14,671 nucleotides of DNA from Bacteroidales bacterium UBA1204 (GTDB lineage Bacteria > Bacteroidota > Bacteroidia > Bacteroidales > F082). Within the stretch, counting starts at the first letter, position 1, and each line of letters begins with the position of its first letter. The notes beneath the pieces were generated by a model. That model was given only the letters and a program-made list of their open reading frames with translations. It did no database searches and was not told the origin of the DNA. Location: assembly GCA_002310075.1 (NCBI GenBank), contig DBXU01000002.1:1-14671 (forward strand). The letters run 5' to 3'. The translations under genes and the position numbers were made by a program. Positions 7,444 through 14,671 of this stretch are shown one piece after another.

Positions 7444-7451
7444 CAAAGGTA
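7444..7451 (-). promoter_or_regulatory. -7 box (TACCTTTG) for the C69 dipeptidase gene
   Basis: The minus strand reads TACCTTTG, a perfect TAnnTTTG match. The predicted start near 7440 gives a leader of about 36 bases to the ATG at 7404. No clear -33 box is seen near 7471-7474. Confidence 0.6.
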
Positions 7452-7459
7452 CATTTTTT

Positions 7460-7467
7460 TACCTTTG
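7460..7467 (+). promoter_or_regulatory. -7 box (TACCTTTG) for the outer-membrane beta-barrel gene
   Basis: TACCTTTG on the plus strand, with predicted start near 7471 and a leader of about 20 bases to the ATG at 7491. Possible -33 elements are TTTG at 7440-7443 (16-base spacer) or TTG at 7435-7437 (22-base spacer). The first overlaps the -7 region of the opposite promoter, so the two promoters should compete for polymerase. Confidence 0.65.
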
Positions 7468-7490
7468 CAGCCTAAATTATATCATCTTAT

Positions 7491-10121
7491 ATGAGAAAAT
7501 CCCCGTATTTAAAATTCTTGTTTTTCACGATATTAGCTTTGTCAACCCTTTTGTCTGTTGCACAACCTCCAGGTGGCAGACCTCCAGGCGGTGGTGGTCG
7601 TCCTCCAGGGGGCCGTCCTCCTTTCGGCGGTGACCGTCAGTGGGGGCAAACCGAGGGTAACATGCCCACCGTGAAGCCAAAAAAGAAAGTGCGAGAAGGC
7701 GACACCTTCCAAGTCGTTGGTGTGTTGCGTGATGCCAAGACAGGAGAGTTTCTGCCTTTCGTCAACGTGGCCGTACTCGATTCCATCGACAACGAGTTTG
7801 TCAAAGGCGGCATCAGCAACATGGATGGTGTCTTTGAGATCAACGATGTGCCACAAGGGTCTTTCGTATTGCGCGTTTCGGCCATTGGTTATGAGAGTTA
7901 TATGCATCCTTTCAAGGTGACTAATAATGTTAATCTCGGCACTTTACGCGTCAATCCTGGCGTGACTTCGTTAGGCGAGGTTACTGTGGCGGCCGAAAGA
8001 CCGTTATATGCCATGGAGGGCGAAAAACTGATTTACAATGTCAGCGAAGACCCGTCCATCCAGACAGGTACCACCGAGGATGCCTTGCAAAATGCGCCAG
8101 GCGTGGAGGTCGACGTGGAGGGCAACATCACGCTGCGCGGCGTGTCAAGCGTGGAGATTTGGGTCAACGACAAGCCCTCGAAACTCACCGAGGAGAACCT
8201 GAAGACCTACCTCCAGACCTTGCCCGCCAATGCCATCGCACGCATCGAGACCATCACCAACCCTTCGGCAAAGTATGCTACTGATGCCGAGGCCGTCATC
8301 AATATCGTGACTTCAGCACATATCAAGAGCAACCAGTTCATCAGTTTCGGCGTAAACGGTTCCAACCAGCCCTTTGTCTCGCCTTGGGTGAGTTATATGT
8401 GGAAGAAGGAAAAACTGAGCGTCAACCTATTTGCTTCGGGACGTTATAGCAACAGAATCAACACGACCGACAGCTGGGAACTGAAACGCGAGGATGCCGC
8501 AACTGAAGGTTTGTATGATTCTGTATGGTACAAGACTACCACCCAAAAAGAAAACAACCGTAGCATCAGCGGCAATGTTTTCATGAACATCGACTATGAG
8601 ATTGACTCAACAAGCGACATCTCTTTCGATGGTGGTGGCTTCTACAATAACAACCGTAATCTCGGCAGTCGTCGTGAAGAACAAACTTTCTATTTTCAGC
8701 CCGTTGACAGCGTTTTGGCCTACAGCATGGGCGACACGACCCTTTCGCAATCCGGCTTCGGACATTTTGGTGCGGACTACACCAAGAAGTTTGATGATAA
8801 GGGACACAATCTCCGCATCGGTTTGAATGGCAGATTCAACAAGAATGCATCCGACTATTACAACAACCGATTCTATGATGTTTACAGCGACTTTGATGAA
8901 AACCGATATCTATTGAGTAATCAGAGTGGATATGGCTTTAATCTCGATGCCCGTTACAACCGACCCTACAGTGAAGACGGCGAGCTCAGTTATGGCTTGC
9001 GTGTCGACAATCAGCTAGACAATAGTGACTATAAGCGTTTCTATTCCGATGATGGCGGTATCACTTATGACAGCATCGACGTCCTTCGCACCTATCATTT
9101 CAAGGGCGCTGAAACAGGTGTCAACGCCGATGTCAACTGGACACATCGTTGGGGTGGTTTCACCCTAAGCACAGGCTTGGGCTTTGGCGGTGACCGTATT
9201 GGCTACAACTACCAAAGCGATATGCCATTTGCCGACGATAGTACCCTGTATTTCCTCAATGTGCGTCCTTCCATCCACTTGACCTATCGTACGGAATCGA
9301 TGCACAACTGGAAACTCAACTATTCAATGCGTATGTCGCACCCCGGAGAAGATCAGATCAGCACCTTCCGCAGGTATGGCGATGATAGCTATTCCACGGG
9401 CAACCCACTCGGCTTGAAAAATGCTTATACCCATAATGTGGAGGCCGGCTGGCAGAAGTTTTTCGAACGTTTTGGCAATATCGGCCTCGAGGCCTATGGC
9501 CGCTGGAGCACCAATGAAATCAGCAGGCTGACCGATGCTGAATATGATGATTATCTGGATCGTATTGTCAGTTATTCTATACCTTACAATATGGGTACCT
9601 CATGGCGTTATGGCACTTCACTCAATATGACCTACCGTCCCACGGGATTCTTCAACGTACGTCTGTATGCCAACTTGTATGATTATGGATATCGCATGGA
9701 ATACGATCGTAATGGAGTGCATCAGATTGACCAACGAGACAAATGGTCATGGAGCGTTCGCGTCAACGCTTGGGCCAAACTCTTCAATCAGCTGCAAGTC
9801 ACGGCTTCGGCCAACTACAACTCGCCGACCATCAGCCTGATGAGCGAGCGCAAGGCGCGCTATTTCCTCAACATGGGCTTGCGCAGTGACTTTTTCAACC
9901 GCCGCTTGTCGGTGTTCGTCAACGTGCAGGACCTCTTCAACTGGGGTGCCCGCATCGGTTCAGGTTCAAGCAACACCAACCCGTATTATCTCAGCGACAA
10001 CACGCGCAAGATGCTCAACAGCCGCTACATCTCAGCAGGCTTTACGTTGCGTTTCGGTAAGCTAGAACTGGAACAAAAGGCGAAGGAAGGCGATAGCGAA
10101 ACTGGCGATAGTTTAGAGTAA
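7491..10121 (+). CDS. Outer-membrane beta-barrel protein, TonB-dependent-receptor-like, with CarboxypepD_reg-like domain
   Basis: The 876-residue product has a signal peptide (about 1-25, cleavage after SVA or SVAQ), a Pro/Gly-rich linker (26-47), and a carboxypeptidase-regulatory-like beta-sandwich (about 73-155, with GEFLPFVNVAVLDS and GYESY). A receptor plug-like domain follows (about 165-275, with DALQNAPGVEVDVEGNITLRG and IARIETITNPSAKY), then a long barrel region rich in alternating aromatic strands to near residue 860. A charged tail after the last strand (GFTLRFGKLELEQ) ends the chain. Proteins with this architecture in Bacteroidota sit in the outer membrane; many are annotated as TonB-dependent receptors or OMP_b-brl_3 proteins of unknown ligand. 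I see no obvious TonB box and no SusD-like lipoprotein partner next door, so a SusCD nutrient system is not supported. It appears to be a single-gene unit driven by the promoter at 7460. Confidence 0.88.
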   Translation: MRKSPYLKFLFFTILALSTLLSVAQPPGGRPPGGGGRPPGGRPPFGGDRQWGQTEGNMPTVKPKKKVREGDTFQVVGVLRDAKTGEFLPFVNVAVLDSIDNEFVKGGISNMDGVFEINDVPQGSFVLRVSAIGYESYMHPFKVTNNVNLGTLRVNPGVTSLGEVTVAAERPLYAMEGEKLIYNVSEDPSIQTGTTEDALQNAPGVEVDVEGNITLRGVSSVEIWVNDKPSKLTEENLKTYLQTLPANAIARIETITNPSAKYATDAEAVINIVTSAHIKSNQFISFGVNGSNQPFVSPWVSYMWKKEKLSVNLFASGRYSNRINTTDSWELKREDAATEGLYDSVWYKTTTQKENNRSISGNVFMNIDYEIDSTSDISFDGGGFYNNNRNLGSRREEQTFYFQPVDSVLAYSMGDTTLSQSGFGHFGADYTKKFDDKGHNLRIGLNGRFNKNASDYYNNRFYDVYSDFDENRYLLSNQSGYGFNLDARYNRPYSEDGELSYGLRVDNQLDNSDYKRFYSDDGGITYDSIDVLRTYHFKGAETGVNADVNWTHRWGGFTLSTGLGFGGDRIGYNYQSDMPFADDSTLYFLNVRPSIHLTYRTESMHNWKLNYSMRMSHPGEDQISTFRRYGDDSYSTGNPLGLKNAYTHNVEAGWQKFFERFGNIGLEAYGRWSTNEISRLTDAEYDDYLDRIVSYSIPYNMGTSWRYGTSLNMTYRPTGFFNVRLYANLYDYGYRMEYDRNGVHQIDQRDKWSWSVRVNAWAKLFNQLQVTASANYNSPTISLMSERKARYFLNMGLRSDFFNRRLSVFVNVQDLFNWGARIGSGSSNTNPYYLSDNTRKMLNSRYISAGFTLRFGKLELEQKAKEGDSETGDSLE
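7566..7631 (+). repeat. Imperfect 15-bp tandem repeat encoding PPGG[GG]R units
   Basis: Four consecutive units begin CCTCC: 7566-7580, 7581-7601 (six bases longer), 7602-7616 and 7617-7631. They encode PPGGR, PPGGGGR, PPGGR and PPFGG directly after the signal peptide of the barrel protein. All units are multiples of three, so gain or loss of a unit would keep the frame. Confidence 0.8.
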
Positions 10122-10151
10122 TTGAGCCGAGCCTGCAATCGGATTCAGTAA

Positions 10152-10186
10152 AATGGCCGCCCCCACATTGTGTGAGAGCGGCCATT
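10152..10186. terminator. Hairpin in convergent gap, probable (bidirectional) terminator
   Basis: AATGGCCGC (10152-10160) pairs perfectly with GCGGCCATT (10178-10186). The 17-base loop contains a further 4-bp CACA/TGTG pairing. It lies 31 bases after the stop of the barrel gene and between convergent genes, where a terminator is expected. The plus-strand tail (GTGTTT) is only weakly T-rich, and the minus-strand tail is poorer still. Confidence 0.6.
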
Positions 10187-10200
10187 GTGTTTAAAACCTT

Positions 10201-10217
10201 GACTATTGGCCATAGTC
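10201..10217. terminator. Small inverted repeat GACTAT/ATAGTC after the M16 gene
   Basis: A 6-bp inverted repeat with a 5-base loop lies 17 bases past the M16 stop on the minus strand. The minus-strand bases after it read AAGGTTTT, so it could contribute to ending M16 transcription. The stem is short and AT-rich, so this is a weak call. Confidence 0.3.
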
Positions 10218-10233
10218 ATAAGCCATAGTTAAA

Positions 10234-13167
10234 TTAGTAACCGAAGATCTCCTCTGTGCTCAAGCGCTTGATGGGACCGAGTTCCTGAAGGGCCTTCATG
10301 TCGAGTTCCTTCTCATTACCGAGGATGACAAAACGGTAAGGCTTGTTGGCCATCTGTTCCTGCTCAAACTTCACAATGTCTTGCAGAGTGACGTTAGGCA
10401 AGGCGTTGTAAATGCGCTCGTTGAGGTCGTAGTCAACACCCTTCATTTGGGCGTTCAGCCAGGCATTGATAAGGCCGAACTTGGTGGTGCGCATGCTGGC
10501 CAAGCGTTTCGTGAGGGCATCTTTAGCGATGCCAAAGGCTTGCTCACTCTCAGGCATTTCGTTGAGGATCTCCAAGAAATGATTCACGGCATCCATCATC
10601 TTGTCGTTCTGGGTGATGATGTGGGTGAAGAAATACTCAGACTGATCGGTGTAGTTGGGTTCCATATAAGCGGCGAAGGCATTGTAAGCCAATCCGCGGG
10701 CTTCACGCATCTCCTGGAACACAATGGTGTTCATGCCACCACCATAATACTCATTGAACAAAGCCTTCACGGCAGCCTCGTCGGGATTCCATTCACGGTT
10801 TTCATTGTGGATCATGCGCATGTAGATGTTCTTGGCATCGTAAGGAGCAATCAGCACTTCGTTTTCGGGCGTAGCTTGCAGTTCGTAGTGCTTCCCTTGC
10901 GGGACAGCCTGCAACTCAGCCACGGTTTGATGGTTCTCGGTGACAGCCTTGGCCATCTCTTCAGCGGTCATCGGACCGTAATACAGCACAGTATGCTCAT
11001 AGTTCTTGAGGTTCTTCAAGAGGTCGAGGAGTTCCTGTGGGTCGAGTTGGCGGATTTGCTCGGGTGAGAGTCGGTTGCGTTGCGAGTTGTAGGAGCCATA
11101 AAGTCCATACTGCACCAAGGCATTGAAATTGTTGCGCTGGTTCAATTTGGCATCTATGCGTGATTTCTCCAATTGTTGGATGCACATCTCTGCTACCATC
11201 GGGTCGGCTTTGGCGTTTTGCATCACATTCTCAAGCAAGGCCAAGGCTTCGGGCATGTTCTCGCCAAGACCACCCAAGGTGACCGTGATGTTGCGTGCGC
11301 CCACACTGATATAGTAGTTGCAGGCAAGTTTGTAGAATTGTTGCTTGATCTCCTCGTTGCTCATCTGGTCAGTGCCTAGGTATTCGAGATAATCGGAGGC
11401 GACACCATAGCGAAGGTCTGCCTCATCGCCAAACTCATAGCGGAAACTCAGTGTGAAGCGTCCGTTTTCTTTGTTCTGCACGTAGATATAAGGCAGTCCA
11501 GCCTCAGTCTTGCCAAAGGTTAAATCTTTCTTGAAATCGACGAAACGGGGTTGGATATCCGGCACTTCGGAGTTTTGCACTTCGGTAACGAAATCGCTGA
11601 CGAGGTCACGGTTGGTAGGGATTGGGGTGATGGCGGGCTTGTCGATTTTTTTCTGGTTTTCGTCAACACCTTGACGCTTGTAGACCACCACATAGTTGTC
11701 GTTAAAATGCTTGTTAGCGAAGTCCACGATTTGCTCTTTGGTCATGTTGGAAACACGGTCGAGATAGCCGACTTGTTGCTCCCAAGGAATCTCATTAATA
11801 AAAGTGCTGACGAACATGTTGGCACGGCTTGAGTTGCGCTCAAGGGAGGTGTATTGCCTGAGCTTAAGATTGTTGATAATGGAAGGTAGCAGGTCGTCGG
11901 AGAAATCGCCGGCCTTCAGCTTCTCGATTTCGGCAAGAAGTAAGTCCTTGGCTTCTTCAAGGGACTGCCCATCTTTAGGCGTTCCGCCAACGAGGAAAGT
12001 GGTGTAGTCGCGGTTGCTGCTTGAGCCACCCCATGCGCCTAGCATCTGCATCTGTTGGTTGATGTCCAAATCGATGAGACCTGCAGTGCCGTTGCTGAGC
12101 ATTTCACCGATGATGTCGAGGGTGTCGCATTGCATTGAGTTGCCACGGTCGAAGCGCCAACCCATCATCAAATTCTCGGCTTCAAGGCCATAGATGGTGG
12201 TGTCTTGGGGCGAGGTGATAGGCTCCAGCGGAGCAAACTCAGGTTGTTTCACATCTTCTCCAGGTTGCCACTCACCAAAGTACTTGTCGATGATGGCGAT
12301 GACCTCATCGGGATTGAAGTCGCCAGCCATGCAGATGGCCACGTTGTTCGGGCGGTACCATTTGTTAAAATAGTTCTTGATGTTGGTAATCGAAGGATTC
12401 TTCAAGTGTTCCTGAGTGCCAATAGTTGTCTGCGTGCCGTAAGGGTGCGTCGGGAAGAGCATGGCGTTAAGGGCTTCCCATACCTTGCGGCTGTCCTGTG
12501 CAATACCGATGTTGTACTCTTCATAAACAGCTTCCAGCTCGGTGTGGAAACCACGGATGACCATGTTCTGGAAACGGTCAGCCTGGATCTTGGCCCAGTT
12601 CTCGATTTCGTTGGAAGGGATGTCCTCGGTATAGCAGGTCACGTCTTCTGAGGTGTATGCGTTGGTACCTTCAGCGCCAATGGTCGACATGAGTTTATCG
12701 TATTCGTTGGGGATGAAATACTGGGCAGCCAATTGGCTCACCGAGTCGATTTCGTGGTAGGCGATACGACGTTCCTCAGGATCGGTGAGGGTGCGATATT
12801 TCTCGTAACGCGCTTCAATGTCATCCAAGAAAGGCTTCTCGGCTTCATAATCGGTAGTGCCGAAATGGGTCGTTCCCTTGAACATAATATGTTCGAGGTA
12901 ATGTGCGAGGCCCGTAGTCTCGGCGGGATCGTTCTTAGAACCCGTGCGCACCGCGATGTAGGTCTGGATGCGAGGTTCTTCCTTGTTGACGCTCAGATAG
13001 ACGGTCAAACCGTTGTCGAGCGTGTAGATACGGGCTTCGGTGAGGTCGCCCTTCACGGTTTCATACTTGTACTTGCTGTCGGCCTTCTTGCAGCCAGAAA
13101 ACAGCATGAGCGCTGCCGCTCCAAGCAACAGCATGCTCTTTGAGAAGAGTCTAGTTAAATTCTTCAT
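10234..13167 (-). CDS. M16-family zinc metalloprotease, lipoprotein
   Basis: The 977-residue product starts with a lipoprotein signal peptide ending LFSGC, giving lipidated Cys26. The inverted zinc motif HxxEH is His89-Tyr-Leu-Glu92-His93, and the third zinc ligand is probably a Glu in the ELEAVYEEYN segment (210-217). About 35-40 extra residues lie between motif and ligand compared with pitrilysin spacing. The second half (about 545-977) repeats the fold, but the matching site reads SDYLEYLG (591-598), so it has lost the metal motif, as is usual for the family. An Arg/Tyr substrate motif is present at REARGLAY (821-828). The full two-half length resembles pitrilysin/PqqL-type enzymes that degrade peptides inside a chamber. 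The residues after Cys26 (KKADSK) do not resemble the acidic surface-export signal of Bacteroidota lipoproteins, so a periplasm-facing location is more likely. It is a single-gene unit. Confidence 0.92.
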   Translation of the reverse strand: MKNLTRLFSKSMLLLGAAALMLFSGCKKADSKYKYETVKGDLTEARIYTLDNGLTVYLSVNKEEPRIQTYIAVRTGSKNDPAETTGLAHYLEHIMFKGTTHFGTTDYEAEKPFLDDIEARYEKYRTLTDPEERRIAYHEIDSVSQLAAQYFIPNEYDKLMSTIGAEGTNAYTSEDVTCYTEDIPSNEIENWAKIQADRFQNMVIRGFHTELEAVYEEYNIGIAQDSRKVWEALNAMLFPTHPYGTQTTIGTQEHLKNPSITNIKNYFNKWYRPNNVAICMAGDFNPDEVIAIIDKYFGEWQPGEDVKQPEFAPLEPITSPQDTTIYGLEAENLMMGWRFDRGNSMQCDTLDIIGEMLSNGTAGLIDLDINQQMQMLGAWGGSSSNRDYTTFLVGGTPKDGQSLEEAKDLLLAEIEKLKAGDFSDDLLPSIINNLKLRQYTSLERNSSRANMFVSTFINEIPWEQQVGYLDRVSNMTKEQIVDFANKHFNDNYVVVYKRQGVDENQKKIDKPAITPIPTNRDLVSDFVTEVQNSEVPDIQPRFVDFKKDLTFGKTEAGLPYIYVQNKENGRFTLSFRYEFGDEADLRYGVASDYLEYLGTDQMSNEEIKQQFYKLACNYYISVGARNITVTLGGLGENMPEALALLENVMQNAKADPMVAEMCIQQLEKSRIDAKLNQRNNFNALVQYGLYGSYNSQRNRLSPEQIRQLDPQELLDLLKNLKNYEHTVLYYGPMTAEEMAKAVTENHQTVAELQAVPQGKHYELQATPENEVLIAPYDAKNIYMRMIHNENREWNPDEAAVKALFNEYYGGGMNTIVFQEMREARGLAYNAFAAYMEPNYTDQSEYFFTHIITQNDKMMDAVNHFLEILNEMPESEQAFGIAKDALTKRLASMRTTKFGLINAWLNAQMKGVDYDLNERIYNALPNVTLQDIVKFEQEQMANKPYRFVILGNEKELDMKALQELGPIKRLSTEEIFGY

Positions 13168-13206
13168 TTTTAATATTTTAAGTTAATTTTATTGCTTTAT
13201 AGACTA

Positions 13207-13214
13207 CAAAAATA
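13207..13214 (-). promoter_or_regulatory. Candidate -7 box (TATTTTTG) for the M16 protease gene
   Basis: The minus strand reads TATTTTTG, matching TAnnTTTG, with predicted start near 13203 and a leader of about 36 bases. No clear -33 element is seen. Confidence 0.5.
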
Positions 13215-13256
13215 GAGAAAAATTACCATTCTAAGAAAAAAACATAAAAGATTCCG

Positions 13257-13264
13257 TATCTTTG
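13257..13264 (+). promoter_or_regulatory. -7 box (TATCTTTG) for the enolase gene
   Basis: TATCTTTG is a perfect TAnnTTTG match, with predicted start near 13268 and an A-rich leader of about 41 bases. It sits 42 bases from the opposed box at 13207-13214 in an AT-rich gap; upstream sequence is A-rich with no clear TTTG. Confidence 0.6.
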
Positions 13265-13281
13265 CCACCCAATCAAATTAA

Positions 13282-14616
<1,335 letters not shown>

Positions 14617-14634
14617 GCAGCGATGATTTTACAG

Positions 14635-14668
14635 AGAAGGTGAGCAAAACTGCTCACCTTCTTTTTTT
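14635..14668 (+). terminator. Intrinsic terminator after eno
   Basis: A perfect 12-bp stem (14635-14646 with 14651-14662, AGAAGGTGAGCA and TGCTCACCTTCT) closes a 4-base AAAC loop. A run of seven T follows from the stem's last base (14662-14668). It begins 19 bases after the enolase stop and is the clearest intrinsic terminator in the window. Confidence 0.95.
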
Positions 14669-14671
14669 GTG

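Larger units (their letters stand above)
7442..7469. repeat. Perfect 10-bp inverted repeat TGCAAAGGTA...TACCTTTGCA containing two opposed -7 boxes
   Basis: Arms lie at 7442-7451 and 7460-7469 with an 8-base spacer (CATTTTTT) that carries most of a 7-T run (7454-7460). Each arm contains a perfect TAnnTTTG box, one per strand, so the symmetry follows in part from two divergent promoters. The match extends beyond the boxes to a GCA/TGC edge, which the promoter consensus alone does not require. Confidence 0.75.

Noticed and set aside
7405..7446. Upstream ATG extending the C69 dipeptidase by 14 residues
   Set aside because: It would put the start inside the -7 region and place polar residues before a normal signal peptide; the ATG at 7404 directly begins MKKLLF.
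7566..7631. CRISPR-like direct repeats
   Set aside because: The repeats are contiguous, in frame, without spacers, and encode a Pro/Gly linker.
7491..10121. SusC/SusD polysaccharide utilisation locus
   Set aside because: No SusD-like lipoprotein, glycoside hydrolase or sigma/anti-sigma pair is present; the neighbours are a dipeptidase and a protease.
10381..11067. 228-codon open frame antisense to the M16 gene
   Set aside because: It lies wholly inside a well-supported gene on the other strand, resembles no family I know, and long antisense frames are common opposite codon-biased genes.

Overview
The window looks like a chromosomal segment from a member of the Bacteroidota, most likely order Bacteroidales. 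The reasons are: -7 promoter boxes of the form TAnnTTTG in front of the genes, no strong Shine-Dalgarno sequences, an outer-membrane beta-barrel protein with an N-terminal carboxypeptidase-D-regulatory-like domain, a long M16 zinc-protease lipoprotein, and a secreted C69 dipeptidase. Genus cannot be fixed from the sequence alone. Coding density is high, and I see no tRNA, rRNA, insertion sequence, phage gene or CRISPR array.

Layout, left to right. (1) The N-terminal part of an AMP-binding acyl-CoA synthetase-like gene runs off the left edge on the minus strand (1-437). (2) A 263-base divergent regulatory region (438-700) holds promoter candidates for both directions and two neat inverted repeats. 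(3) A tightly packed plus-strand operon (701-5716) encodes a TolC-type outer-membrane factor, a MacA/HlyD-type periplasmic adaptor, a MacB-type ATPase, a MacB-type permease and a spermidine/spermine acetyltransferase-like GNAT enzyme. Junctions are 4-base overlap, 4-base overlap, 1-base gap and 8-base overlap. (4) A convergent C69 dipeptidase gene (5713-7404, minus) shares its stop codon bases with the GNAT gene. (5) A compact divergent promoter, where two -7 boxes form a perfect 10-bp inverted repeat, separates it from an 876-residue outer-membrane receptor-like protein (7491-10121, plus). (6) A hairpin-containing convergent gap (10122-10233) precedes an M16 metalloprotease lipoprotein (10234-13167, minus). 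(7) A third divergent promoter region leads to enolase (13309-14616, plus), which ends in a textbook intrinsic terminator.

How the genes may work together: the first three operon products plus the permease make a complete tripartite MacAB-TolC-like export machine spanning both membranes, with ATPase and permease as separate polypeptides. The acetyltransferase at the end of that operon is the least expected member and hints at modification of an amine that is exported or detoxified by the same unit; that is inference. The dipeptidase, the M16 protease and the beta-barrel protein are all envelope or exported proteins, but they are separate transcription units and need not be functionally linked. 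Enolase is a glycolytic housekeeping gene.

I do not see a clearly undescribed system. The most interesting signals are regulatory: the structured leader before the acyl-CoA synthetase gene and the face-to-face -7 boxes at 7442-7469. The acetyltransferase-efflux linkage comes next.
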